From: Marivita sp046592965
GTDB lineage: Bacteria > Pseudomonadota > Alphaproteobacteria > Rhodobacterales > Rhodobacteraceae
NCBI RefSeq assembly: GCF_046592965.1
Contig: NZ_JBISBV010000001.1
Location: 186,001 to 250,000 of the forward strand
DNA length: 64,000 nt
Direction of reading: 5' to 3'
Translations under genes and position numbers: made by a program
Shown here: positions 43,658 to 52,627 of the stretch, in pieces
How the letters are laid out: each line of letters opens with the position of its first letter
How positions within the stretch are numbered: the stretch's first letter is position 1
Notes under the pieces: model-generated
Told to the model about the DNA's origin: nothing
The model's input: only the letters and a program-made list of their open reading frames with translations
The model's database searches: none

Positions 43658-43690
43658 AAGACGCCCCGCCTGTCGGCAGGGCGTCTTGGT
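43658..43690. terminator. Bidirectional terminator
   Basis: AAGACGCCC / GGGCGTCTT (9 bp) plus an inner GCC/GGC form a long stem. It sits between the convergent isomerase gene and the ABC solute-binding-protein gene and can serve both strands. Confidence 0.72.
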
Positions 43691-43702
43691 CTTATAGCGG
43701 CC

Positions 43703-45256
43703 TTATGACATCCACCACCGCTCGGCCATCCGGCCATTGTCCATCTGCCAGAGGTTGCCGATAGTCTCTGGGTGGGACACCTTGCTGGCGACCGCTTGCA
43801 CATAATTCGCGAACATCGGGAGGATCACGCCGCCTTCGTCGCGCAGAATCTGCTGCATCTCGTAATACATTTCGCGACGTTTGTTTGTGTCGAGTTCCGC
43901 ACGCGCTTCGAGCAAAAGGTTCTGGAACCGCTCGCTGTCCTCGCGGCCCCATTGGGTGTCATTCCACGGCACGCCTTCCTCGTAGGCGCTCGAGAACATC
44001 CAGTCCTCGGTGGCGCGACCCGACCAGTAACACGCGCACCACGGCTTCTTGAGCCACACATTCGACCAATATCCGTCAGCCGGTTCCTGCACGACGTTGA
44101 TGTTGATGCCACCCATCTTGGCCGAAGCCTGATACAGCTGTGCCGCATCCACCGCACCCTCGAAGGCCGCATTGGAGGCTGACATATCCACATCGAGCGA
44201 GTCGAGACCCGCTTCCTTGAGGTGGAATTTCGCACGATCGGGATCGTAGGCAATTTGCTCCATCTCGTCGTTGAAAAACTGGTTCGCGGGGCCGATGGGG
44301 GTGTCGTTGCCGACACGCCCGTGACCAAGCAGGATCTTGTCGACCATCTCTTGGCGGTTGACACCGTATTTCAACGCCTTGCGCACATTCACATCATTGA
44401 ACGGCGCAACGTTGGTCAGCATGGGAAAGGTGTATTGCTGGTTGCCGGTAACTTCCTGGATACGGATCATCGGATTGGCGCGCAGCAACGCTTCGGTCTT
44501 GAAATCGATCCGGTTGATCGCATCCACCTGACCGGTCATCAGGGCGTTCATCCGCGCGGTATTGTCATTGATCGCGATATATTCGATCTCATCGAACCAG
44601 CCTGCGTCACCATCCTTGTAGTGTCCATCGACCCGGCTTGCGACCATGCGCACGCCCGGTTCAAACGACTCGACCTTGTAAAGACCGGTGCCGATCCCCT
44701 TGGCGATTGCTTCCTCGATCTGGCCTGCGGGATACATGAGCAGGTGGTAGTCAGACATAAGATACGGGAAATCCGCATTGCCCGCCTCCAGCGTGAATTG
44801 CACCTGATGATCGGTGATTTTCTTCATCTCGGTGATGGTGGAGATGATCGGCTGCGCGGCAGATTTCGCACCTTCGGCAACGTGAATTTGAAGCGACTCG
44901 ATCACGTCATCGGCACCGAACGCCTTGCCGTTGTGAAAGGTCACGCCCTGTCGCAAGTTGAATGTCCAGACCTTGGCATCGGCCGAAGCCTCCCAATCTG
45001 TTGCCAACTCGCCTGCCAGCGAACCATCGGCTTTGATCTCGGTCAGGCTATCGAACACCGCACCTTGCGCGCTCGCGATCATGTAGAGATCCGAATGGGT
45101 GCGCCCATCCCAACTGTCTGACGTGTTGGCACCCGAGAGTCCCGCGCGAAGGCGCCCGCCCTTCTTGGCCTGTGCGCGCAGCGGCAGGCCGCTGGCTGCC
45201 AGAACCCCTGCGGCCGCGCCGGTCTTAAGTAGTCCGCGTCTTGAAATACGTGTCAT
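43703..45256 (-). CDS. ABC importer, family-5 solute-binding protein
   Basis: A 517-residue periplasmic binding protein of the DppA/OppA type (SBP family 5). The N-terminus RISRRGLLKTGAAAG is a twin-arginine-like signal that ends near LRAQA. Characteristic stretches include WTFNLRQGVTFHNGKAF and VRKALKYGVNRQEM. Such proteins bind peptides, opines, nickel complexes or sugars, and the ligand cannot be read here. It is the last gene of a permease-permease-ATPase-SBP operon, with a 61-bp gap in front. Confidence 0.9.
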   Translation of the reverse strand: MTRISRRGLLKTGAAAGVLAASGLPLRAQAKKGGRLRAGLSGANTSDSWDGRTHSDLYMIASAQGAVFDSLTEIKADGSLAGELATDWEASADAKVWTFNLRQGVTFHNGKAFGADDVIESLQIHVAEGAKSAAQPIISTITEMKKITDHQVQFTLEAGNADFPYLMSDYHLLMYPAGQIEEAIAKGIGTGLYKVESFEPGVRMVASRVDGHYKDGDAGWFDEIEYIAINDNTARMNALMTGQVDAINRIDFKTEALLRANPMIRIQEVTGNQQYTFPMLTNVAPFNDVNVRKALKYGVNRQEMVDKILLGHGRVGNDTPIGPANQFFNDEMEQIAYDPDRAKFHLKEAGLDSLDVDMSASNAAFEGAVDAAQLYQASAKMGGININVVQEPADGYWSNVWLKKPWCACYWSGRATEDWMFSSAYEEGVPWNDTQWGREDSERFQNLLLEARAELDTNKRREMYYEMQQILRDEGGVILPMFANYVQAVASKVSHPETIGNLWQMDNGRMAERWWMS

Positions 45257-45317
45257 CGTGTTCTCCCTGTTTTAGTTGGCGGTCTCGTGCCGCCTGACGG
45301 CCGTAAACGACCGATTC

Positions 45318-46964
45318 TCATGTCATCTTATCAATTGCAGCGTCGCCGATGTTATCAACTCCACGTTCATCGAGCAGATTGGTGAGCCAGTCCGGGTCCA
45401 TTTCCGGAACTGAACTCAGCAATAGATCCGTGTAGGGGTGGTGTGGTGGCACAAACATTTCCGTCTTCGGACCTTGTTCGACAACCTTGCCCTCTTTCAT
45501 CACCACAACCTCGTCAGCGATCGCCTTGACGGTCGCCAAGTCGTGCGTGATGAACATATAGCTCAACCGCAGTTCATCCTGAAGCCGCGCCAGAAGGCGC
45601 AGGATACCTTCGGCCACCAATTGATCGAGAGCGCTTGTCACCTCATCACAGATGATGAACTTCGGCTCTGCGGCAAGCGCGCGCGCGATGCCAACGCGCT
45701 GTTTTTGTCCGCCGGACAATTCACCCGGCAAGCGTTTGATATACTCAGACGCCGGCAATTCGATTTGCTCAAGCAATTCCTCGACCCGGCGGCGTTTGGC
45801 CTTTCCAGTCAGACCCATGTAGAACCGCACCGGGCGACCGATGATATCGCCAACGGTTTTGCGCGGATTGAGAGCCGTGTCGGCCATTTGGTAGATCATC
45901 TGAATCTGCCGCAACTGGTCCTTGGACCGCTTGCGGTAATCTGCGGGCAATGTTTCGCCGTCCAGCTGGATCAGTCCGTCGGTTGGGGGCAACAGCCCTG
46001 TGATGCAGCGGGCTGTGGTCGATTTGCCCGAACCGGATTCTCCGACAACCGCGACCGTGCGTCCTTCGTGAATGTCAAAGCTGACATTGTGCAACACCGG
46101 CACCTTGCCATAGGAGGCCGACATGTTCTGCACCGAGATAACCGGCGTTGCATCGCGTTTGACCGCTGGTTTTTGCGGACGCTCGAAAGCGCGAACAGCC
46201 CAAAGGCTTTTGGTATAGTCTTCTTCCGGCGCCGTTAGCATCGTCCGGGTATCCGCCTCTTCGACCTCGTCGCCTTTGAGCAGAACCTTGATCCGGTCAG
46301 CCATCTGGGCCACCACGGCCAGATCGTGCGTGATGTAAATCGCGGCAGTGTCGAATTGGTCGACAATATCGCGGATCGACGCCAGAACTTCGATCTGGGT
46401 TGTCACATCCAGCGCGGTTGTCGGTTCGTCAAAGATGATGAGATCGGGCCGACACGACATTGCCATCGCGGTCATCGCTCGCTGCAATTGGCCTCCCGAA
46501 ACCTGATGGGGGTAACGGAAGCCGATTTCCTCGGGGTTCGGCAATCGCAGGCGGCGGTAAAGCTCGATCCCGTCTTCGATGCTCTCGGCGCGGGTCATCA
46601 CATTGTGCTGCACCGGTCCTTCGGTGTGTTGGTCGATGATCTTGTGCGCCGGATTGAAACTGGCCGCCGCCGACTGCGCGACATAGGCGATCCGCTTGCC
46701 CAACAACGCCCGCTTTTGTGTTGCCGAGGCTTGCAGCAAGTCGATCCCGTCGAATGTGACCGACCCCTTGGACACCCGCACACCATCGCGGGTGAAGCCC
46801 ATCGCGGCGAGCCCGAGCGTCGATTTGCCGGCGCCGGATTCTCCGATCAGACCAAGAACTTCGCCCTTGTCCAAATCAAGATCGACGCCGTTGATGATCG
46901 GCGACCACGCTTCGTCACTGCGCCCTTCGATCCAGAGATCGCGAATTTCGAGAAGCGCGCTCAT
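45318..46964 (-). CDS. ABC importer, fused double ATPase (DppD-DppF type)
   Basis: A 548-residue protein with two complete ABC ATPase domains in tandem. The first has GLIGESGAGKST, QVSGGQLQRAM and LIIFDEPTTALD. The second has AVVGESGSGKST, ELSGGQKQRVG and FIICDEVTSALD. Both end in the oligopeptide-type C-terminal region (HPYTDLLLSS in the second). The start overlaps the upstream permease stop (ATGA). One polypeptide therefore replaces the usual DppD/DppF pair. Confidence 0.93.
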   Translation of the reverse strand: MSALLEIRDLWIEGRSDEAWSPIINGVDLDLDKGEVLGLIGESGAGKSTLGLAAMGFTRDGVRVSKGSVTFDGIDLLQASATQKRALLGKRIAYVAQSAAASFNPAHKIIDQHTEGPVQHNVMTRAESIEDGIELYRRLRLPNPEEIGFRYPHQVSGGQLQRAMTAMAMSCRPDLIIFDEPTTALDVTTQIEVLASIRDIVDQFDTAAIYITHDLAVVAQMADRIKVLLKGDEVEEADTRTMLTAPEEDYTKSLWAVRAFERPQKPAVKRDATPVISVQNMSASYGKVPVLHNVSFDIHEGRTVAVVGESGSGKSTTARCITGLLPPTDGLIQLDGETLPADYRKRSKDQLRQIQMIYQMADTALNPRKTVGDIIGRPVRFYMGLTGKAKRRRVEELLEQIELPASEYIKRLPGELSGGQKQRVGIARALAAEPKFIICDEVTSALDQLVAEGILRLLARLQDELRLSYMFITHDLATVKAIADEVVVMKEGKVVEQGPKTEMFVPPHHPYTDLLLSSVPEMDPDWLTNLLDERGVDNIGDAAIDKMT

Positions 46965-48163
46965 TCCTTCAGCCCCGAACTTTTGTGCAGCATCCAATCG
47001 ACGATAAAGTTGACGCCGACAGTCAGCAAAGCAATCGCACCGGCCGCCATCAGCGGCAGCGCCGCGGTCAGCGGTGAAAACGCCGCAAAGTTGATGAACT
47101 GAGCGCTGTCGCGCACCATCGTGCCCCAGTCGGCCAGCGGCGGCTGAATGCCGACGCCCAGAAAGCTGAGGGACGCGATTGTCAAAAACACGAAGCAGAA
47201 GCGCAAGCCGAACTCAGCCAGCAGAGGCGCAATCGCGTTGGGCAAGATTTCCTTGAAGATCAGATATCTCAGCCCCTCACCACGCAGCTTGGCCGCTTCT
47301 ATGTAATCCATGACCACGATATTCGACCCCACCGCGCGGGCAAGCCGGAACACGCGCGTGCTGTCAATCACCGCGATGATCAGGATCATGTAGACGGTCA
47401 GCAACCAGCGTTCGGACCCTGCCCATGCGCTTGCGATGGTCATCAGCAACAGCGCGAAGATCAGCGACGGGATCGCCATGAGCACATCCACTGCGCGGCT
47501 AACGACCTGATCGAGCCATCCTTGCAACGTCGCTGCCAGAAATCCCAAAGAACCGCCCAGAAAAAACGCCAGGCATGTCGTGATGAATGCGATGCCCACC
47601 GTATTTTGCGCGCCGTATATCAAGCGGCTCAACAAATCACGTCCGATCTGATCGGTCCCCAGGAGGTGCGCCGGATCGCCTCCGGTGGCTTCGTTTCCAC
47701 CAGGCAGGACATTCACGCGCGCGAAGATCTCGTCTTGACCATAAGGCGCCAGAACAGGCGCAAATATCGCGGTGATGGCGTAAAGTATAACGACCAAGAC
47801 GCCGAAACTGGCTGTCAAAGGCATCTGGCGAAACAGCTTCTTGGTGGTCACAGTGCCGACATATTGGCCGAGCCATCGAAACAGGTACGCCGCCACCGCC
47901 GCGAAAAGGAAAAAATGCACGGCCCAGCGGAAAAACGTGACCCCGGCCACCGGCGTTCCGGCCTCGGTTTCCGTGGGCTGGAAATAGTAAATGATCGCCA
48001 AGACCAAAAGGCTTCCCGCCAGAACATACCCGAATGCCACCGCAAAGGGCATGTCGCGAAACCCTGGGGCGTTTGCAGTGACTTTTTGCCCCGCAAATCG
48101 AAACACCATCGCCCCCAAGGCAATCGCGGCAAGCGCCAAACCCGCTGTCATCGGCATGTTCAT
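46961..48163 (-). CDS. ABC importer permease, DppC type, with an N-terminal membrane extension
   Basis: A 400-residue permease. The standard DppC core begins near residue 110 and includes the EAA loop YIEAAKLRGEGLRYLIFKEI (residues in the C-terminal half). Before it lie three extra hydrophobic helices (about 3-22, 42-61 and 78-98), making it roughly 110 residues longer than a typical DppC. The ATG at the ATGA overlap with the upstream permease is chosen; a longer start lies wholly within that gene. Confidence 0.88.
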   Translation of the reverse strand: MNMPMTAGLALAAIALGAMVFRFAGQKVTANAPGFRDMPFAVAFGYVLAGSLLVLAIIYYFQPTETEAGTPVAGVTFFRWAVHFFLFAAVAAYLFRWLGQYVGTVTTKKLFRQMPLTASFGVLVVILYAITAIFAPVLAPYGQDEIFARVNVLPGGNEATGGDPAHLLGTDQIGRDLLSRLIYGAQNTVGIAFITTCLAFFLGGSLGFLAATLQGWLDQVVSRAVDVLMAIPSLIFALLLMTIASAWAGSERWLLTVYMILIIAVIDSTRVFRLARAVGSNIVVMDYIEAAKLRGEGLRYLIFKEILPNAIAPLLAEFGLRFCFVFLTIASLSFLGVGIQPPLADWGTMVRDSAQFINFAAFSPLTAALPLMAAGAIALLTVGVNFIVDWMLHKSSGLKE

Positions 48164-49155
48164 TTGGGATGCCTCAATCGGGGGTTCGACAGGATCGACA
48201 TGATGTCTGCCAGTAGATTGAGCAGAATATAGGCTGCCGCGAAGATCAGGCAGCACGCCTGAACCACCGGGATGTCGCGTATCTTCACGCTGTCGACGAA
48301 GAGCTGGCCTATTCCGGGATACACGAACACAACCTCAACCACGACGACGCCGGTGATGAGATAGGCAAGATTAAGAGCGATGACGTTGATGATGGGCGCC
48401 AACGCATTTGGAAGCGCATGTTTCACGATCACCCGCATCGGTGATATCCCCTTGAGCCGCGCCATTTCGATGTAGGGGCTTGCCAGCAGATTGATAATCG
48501 CGGCGCGTGTCATCCGCATCATATGGGCCGTCACGACAAGCGTCAGCGTCAGCGCGGGCAACAACGTCTTCTCAAGTCGTTCGGCAAACGACATGCCATC
48601 ATAGATGTTCGACAAGGAGGGCAGAACGGGGTTCAGGACCGCGAGAAACAGGATCAGCACGTAGGCCAGAAAGAATTCGGGCGACGAGATCGACGACAGG
48701 GTCGTCACATTGGCTGCGCGGTCGAACACGGAATTCCGGTAAAGCGCCGCAAGAATTCCCAGAACCAGCGACAGCGGTACGGCGATACAGGCTGTGACGG
48801 CGGCAAGAAACATCGTATTGGCAAAGCGCGGCGCGATCTGCTGTGCGACGGTTGTCCTCACACCGCTATCGGCACCGACGAAGCTGGCAAAGTTTGCTTG
48901 CGCGAATGAATTGCCAAGATCGCCTCGCATCGCGCCGGCAAGCCAATCAAAATATCGGACAACAGGCGGCTGATCCAGCCCAAGATCACGGCGGATCGAG
49001 GCAACGGCTCCGGGCGTTGCGCCCTGTCCCAGGATCGCCTGAGCGAAATCGCCGGGCAGCATGTTTACCGCGGTGAATATGACGATTGAAACAACAAAGA
49101 GCGTGAGCAGTCCAAGCGCGAGACGCTGCAAGATAATGCGAAGGACTGAATGCAA
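48160..49155 (-). CDS. ABC importer permease, DppB type
   Basis: A 331-residue inner-membrane permease. The N-terminal LQRLALGLLTLFVVSIVIF helix, VNMLPGDFA motif, and the EAA loop (YIEMARLKGISPMRVIVKHA) identify the DppB/OppB family. It is the first gene of the four-gene importer operon, and the next gene overlaps its stop. No clear promoter was recognised in the 84 bp upstream. Confidence 0.92.
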   Translation of the reverse strand: MHSVLRIILQRLALGLLTLFVVSIVIFTAVNMLPGDFAQAILGQGATPGAVASIRRDLGLDQPPVVRYFDWLAGAMRGDLGNSFAQANFASFVGADSGVRTTVAQQIAPRFANTMFLAAVTACIAVPLSLVLGILAALYRNSVFDRAANVTTLSSISSPEFFLAYVLILFLAVLNPVLPSLSNIYDGMSFAERLEKTLLPALTLTLVVTAHMMRMTRAAIINLLASPYIEMARLKGISPMRVIVKHALPNALAPIINVIALNLAYLITGVVVVEVVFVYPGIGQLFVDSVKIRDIPVVQACCLIFAAAYILLNLLADIMSILSNPRLRHPK

Positions 49156-49239
49156 ATGCTCGGCTTACACTTTGTTTCTTGGGTGGCGTACAGGTTAGCA
49201 ACCGGTTCGCGCGAGTAAAACAGAAAAAGGAAAAAACCT

Positions 49240-50211
49240 CTATCCGTCTGGAATTGCGTCCATAATTCGCACCAGTTCCGCGCTTATGCCCGGTTCCGAC
49301 AACGCATGTCCGGCGTTTCGGATCATCCGCAGGTCGCATTCCGGCCACGCGCGCGCCAATTCCCAGGCCCTGAGAGGAGGGCAGATCATATCGTACCGGC
49401 CCTGCACGATCACTCCGGGAACGCCCGAAAGACGGTGGACGTTTTTGAGAATCCATCCGTCCTCGTCGAGAAATCCGTTATTGATGAAATAGTGGTTTTC
49501 CAGCCGCGCAAAGGCACGCGCATATTCGCCGGGAGACTCGCCGCCGGACCCGTTCGAATAGACCGAGGCCAAGGCGTTCTCCCAGGCGGACCATGCCTTC
49601 GCGAAACGGGTTTCAGTCCGCAAGTCGCCACTGAACAGGCGATCGTGGTAGGCAGAGATCAAATCTCCTCGCTCGTTTTCGGGAATCATGTCAACGAAGC
49701 GCGCCCAGGTTTCGGGCCAGAATTGTCCGGCGCCGCCGCCATAAAACCAGTCAAGCTCCGCCTTTGTCATGGTAAAGACGCCGCGCAACACGAGATGGCT
49801 GACCGCCTGCGGGTGCGTGATGGCGTAAATGAGCCCCAACGTCGCGCCCCAACTGCCACCAAAGATAATCGCGTGCTCTATCCCCAAAGTTTTTCGGATG
49901 AGTTCGATATCCGCGACCAGATCCCATGTGGTGTTATTTACCACGCTGGCGTGCGGCCGGGAGCGTCCGCAGCCGCGCTGGTCAAACAATATAATCCGGT
50001 AGATCTTGGGATCGAAGTACCTGCGCATGGACGGGCTACAGCCGCCGCCGGGTCCGCCATGCAGGACAATCACCGGAATTCCTTGTTCCGCGCCGCATTG
50101 TTCGACATAAACCGTGTGCCCGTCGCCGACATCCAGCATCCGCTGATCGAACGGGTCGATGGGTGGATAGAGATATTGCACTGCGCGCTTTTGGCTCGGG
50201 AATTTATCCAT
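49240..50211 (-). CDS. pip: Proline iminopeptidase
   Basis: A 323-residue alpha/beta hydrolase that removes N-terminal proline from peptides. It has the oxyanion motif HGGPGGG at 51-57, the nucleophile Ser120 in GGSWGATL, and the acid and base residues in VQGRYDMICP and NAGHALSEP. The ATG is preferred to a TTG two codons earlier. Lying directly upstream of, and in line with, a peptide-type importer, it may help process imported peptides. Confidence 0.93.
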   Translation of the reverse strand: MDKFPSQKRAVQYLYPPIDPFDQRMLDVGDGHTVYVEQCGAEQGIPVIVLHGGPGGGCSPSMRRYFDPKIYRIILFDQRGCGRSRPHASVVNNTTWDLVADIELIRKTLGIEHAIIFGGSWGATLGLIYAITHPQAVSHLVLRGVFTMTKAELDWFYGGGAGQFWPETWARFVDMIPENERGDLISAYHDRLFSGDLRTETRFAKAWSAWENALASVYSNGSGGESPGEYARAFARLENHYFINNGFLDEDGWILKNVHRLSGVPGVIVQGRYDMICPPLRAWELARAWPECDLRMIRNAGHALSEPGISAELVRIMDAIPDG

Positions 50212-50261
50212 ACCCAAACTATATTGGCACTAAATACCAAAAGACCATGAGGAAACGTCGC

Positions 50262-51005
50262 ATGACCGTGACCAGCACCGTCGATCCCACCGAAATTGCC
50301 AAATTCGAGGCTATGGCCGCCGAGTGGTGGGATCCCGAGGGCAAGTTCAAACCGCTCCACATGCTCAACCCGTGCCGTCTGGATTACATCTCGAACCAGA
50401 TCGCCGCCGAGTTCGACCGAGACCTGACACAGCCATTGGCTTTCAAGGGCTTACGCATTCTTGACATCGGCTGCGGCGGCGGCTTGCTCTGCGAACCGAT
50501 GGCGCGTCTTGGGGCCACCGTCGTTGGCGTCGATGCGGCAGAGCGCAACATTCCCGTCGCTCGCACCCATGCCGAACAATCGGGGCTCGAGATCGATTAT
50601 CGCTTCACCACTGCCGAGGCGATGGCGGGTGAAGGAGAGCAATTCGACGTGGTTCTGAACATGGAAGTGGTCGAACATGTCGCTGACCCGTTGGCATATC
50701 TCACAGCATGCCAACAACTGCTCAAGCCCGGCGGGCTTCACATCTGCTCGACCATCAACCGCAATCCGAAAAGCTTTGCGATGGCCATCGTCGGGGCGGA
50801 ATATGTCATGCGCTGGCTCCCCAAGGGCACGCATGAGTGGTCAAAGTTCATCACACCCGATGAGCTCTTTGAGCTTATGCGCAAGGCGGGCCTTGAACCG
50901 GTGGATCGCAAGGGTTTCCAGTTCAATCCCGTGACATGGAAATGGCGCTTGTCGGATCGTGATCTGAGTGTGAACTACGTCACAGCGGCGCTCAAACCGG
51001 CCTAA
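50262..51005 (+). CDS. ubiG: Ubiquinone biosynthesis O-methyltransferase UbiG
   Basis: A 247-residue SAM-dependent methyltransferase that performs both O-methylations of ubiquinone synthesis. Landmarks are FEAMAAEWWDPEGKFKPLH, the SAM loop LDIGCGGGLLCEPMARLGA (start of motif I), EVVEHVADP and GTHEWSKF. GAGGAA precedes the chosen ATG at normal spacing. It is divergent from pip across 50 bp. Its stop overlaps the convergent MarR gene by 4 bp. Confidence 0.96.
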   Translation: MTVTSTVDPTEIAKFEAMAAEWWDPEGKFKPLHMLNPCRLDYISNQIAAEFDRDLTQPLAFKGLRILDIGCGGGLLCEPMARLGATVVGVDAAERNIPVARTHAEQSGLEIDYRFTTAEAMAGEGEQFDVVLNMEVVEHVADPLAYLTACQQLLKPGGLHICSTINRNPKSFAMAIVGAEYVMRWLPKGTHEWSKFITPDELFELMRKAGLEPVDRKGFQFNPVTWKWRLSDRDLSVNYVTAALKPA

Positions 51006-51448
51006 TCTGCGCTATCGGGTTCGAGTTTGACGCGCAATTCGCGCAGCACAGGAATTGCGGCGCGCACCTTTGCCTCGCCCAGTTCCATCACCATCTCGTT
51101 GATCAGCGGCGTAATCGCCTCGATCGCGGCCTCCCGCGCCGTGCCGCCAGCCGGACTGATCGAGACCTGCTTGCGGCGGGCATCGTCCCAGTCGGGGCGA
51201 ATATGGACATATCCCGCAGCTTCAAGCTTGCGCAGCGTGTTGGTCATTGCGCCCCGCGTGACGTGAAACGTCTTGGCAAGTTGCGCGGGCGTCTTTTCGG
51301 CGCCACCCCGCGCCAGTTGGTTCAACACCGAAAAATGCGAGATTTCCATCTTGTTCGGCAATACGCGTGTCAGACGGTTCCGCAAAAGCTGATCTGCGGT
51401 CAGCAATTCGCTGAATAGCGAGATGGCAAGAGGGCTGCTGTCGCTCAT
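51002..51448 (-). CDS. MarR-family transcriptional regulator
   Basis: A 148-residue winged-helix regulator. The DNA-binding region includes KTPAQLAKTFHVTRGAMTNT (recognition helix) and the wing sequence DWDDARRKQVSISPAG. MarR proteins are dimeric repressors responding to small ligands or oxidants. No target operator could be assigned. It overlaps the end of ubiG on the opposite strand. The 148 bp upstream, towards grxC, contain nothing else I recognise. Confidence 0.9.
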   Translation of the reverse strand: MSDSSPLAISLFSELLTADQLLRNRLTRVLPNKMEISHFSVLNQLARGGAEKTPAQLAKTFHVTRGAMTNTLRKLEAAGYVHIRPDWDDARRKQVSISPAGGTAREAAIEAITPLINEMVMELGEAKVRAAIPVLRELRVKLEPDSAD

Positions 51449-51596
51449 ACCGGACCAGAGTACCCTCTAGGATGCTGTTTTGACGGGGCTGGTATGCACG
51501 TCTCTGCCATGTCGCCTAACGCAACGTCAATTGGCATCTTCGTTCCAGCCCGCGCACCGCGCGCTTGACAGCAGATCAACGCGCTACGCACCGGAA

Positions 51597-51854
51597 TTAC
51601 GCTTTCAACATCGGATCGAGCTTATTCGCACGATCCAAAGCGTAAAGCTCGTCACAGCCCCCGACATGCGTCTTACCGATAAAAATCTGCGGCACAGATG
51701 TCTTGCCATTGGCGCGTTGTATCATCTCGGGTTTGCGACTGGGGTCTGACCAGACGTCGATTTCCGTGAACGTCGCGCCTTTTTGCGTCAGCAAACGCTT
51801 TGCGGCATGGCAGAATCCGCACAGCGGAGAGGTGTAGATTTCGATGGTCGGCAT
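51597..51854 (-). CDS. grxC: Glutaredoxin 3
   Basis: An 85-residue glutaredoxin with dithiol active site CGFC (C12 and C15), the cis-Pro segment TSVPQIFIG and the glutathione-binding HVGGCDELYAL. It reduces protein disulfides and glutathione adducts with GSH. It follows comF by 30 bp on the same strand; the comF-grxC pairing is common in alphaproteobacteria. Confidence 0.95.
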   Translation of the reverse strand: MPTIEIYTSPLCGFCHAAKRLLTQKGATFTEIDVWSDPSRKPEMIQRANGKTSVPQIFIGKTHVGGCDELYALDRANKLDPMLKA

Positions 51855-51884
51855 GATTAATCCCTTTTGTCGTTTGTCAGGGAT

Positions 51885-52613
51885 CTAGGTGGCCTTTGCA
51901 ACACGCGCCAGAACCGCGATGAAAATCTTGTGCGAATGTAGCGGTCCCAGCGCCAAGGCACAGGCAGCGAGAGTTGCGCCCGACGTCATGACGTCGTCAA
52001 CCAAAAGGATCGGCCGGCCGTGCAATACGGCCATCCTCTTGGGGTTGATGGTGATCGCGTCCGCCAGTTCCGCAAACCGCGCCTCACGGGATTTTCCGTT
52101 GAGCGATGCGGTGCGCCGCGACCGTCGCATCGCATCGGGGCAAAACTCCAGGTCAAGTCGCCGCGCCATCGCCCGGGCCAGCAAGGCCGATTGGTTGTAG
52201 CGTCGGCGCAACAGCCGGCCGAGGTGAAGCGGCACCGGAACCACCAGCGTATCGGACGGCGGTTTGATCGCAAGTGCGCTCACCATCCAATCCGCGGCGG
52301 TGCCGACAATTTCGTGCCGATCACCATGTTTCAATCCCAGCACCAGCTTGCGGCCCACGCCCTCATATTGCAAAGGCGCGCGGCCCTGATGCCAGGGGCG
52401 ACCAACGGCTATGCAATCGTCGCACTGAACACCGTAATCGGACGCTCCGGGCAGTGGCACGCCGCACAGATCGCACACCAGTCCGGTGATAAAGGGCGTT
52501 TGCGCGAAGCAGTCGGCGCACAGGCCGTTCTCTTGCTCGACCATCCCGCCGCAGGCCAGGCATCGCGGCGGATAGATCATGCGCAGCGCGGTTTGCAATC
52601 CGGTGTGCAGCAT
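51885..52613 (-). CDS. comF: ComF-family phosphoribosyltransferase-like protein
   Basis: A 242-residue protein with an N-terminal double zinc finger (CLACGG, CADCF, CDLCG, CDDC) and a C-terminal PRPP-binding loop ILLVDDVMTSGAT. ComF proteins act in natural transformation in some bacteria; elsewhere the role is unclear. The start is 14 bp from the divergent methyltransferase gene; an alternative ATG eleven codons in (MIYPPRCLACGG) would widen the gap. Confidence 0.9.
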   Translation of the reverse strand: MLHTGLQTALRMIYPPRCLACGGMVEQENGLCADCFAQTPFITGLVCDLCGVPLPGASDYGVQCDDCIAVGRPWHQGRAPLQYEGVGRKLVLGLKHGDRHEIVGTAADWMVSALAIKPPSDTLVVPVPLHLGRLLRRRYNQSALLARAMARRLDLEFCPDAMRRSRRTASLNGKSREARFAELADAITINPKRMAVLHGRPILLVDDVMTSGATLAACALALGPLHSHKIFIAVLARVAKAT

Positions 52614-52627
52614 CCTATTTGCCGATC

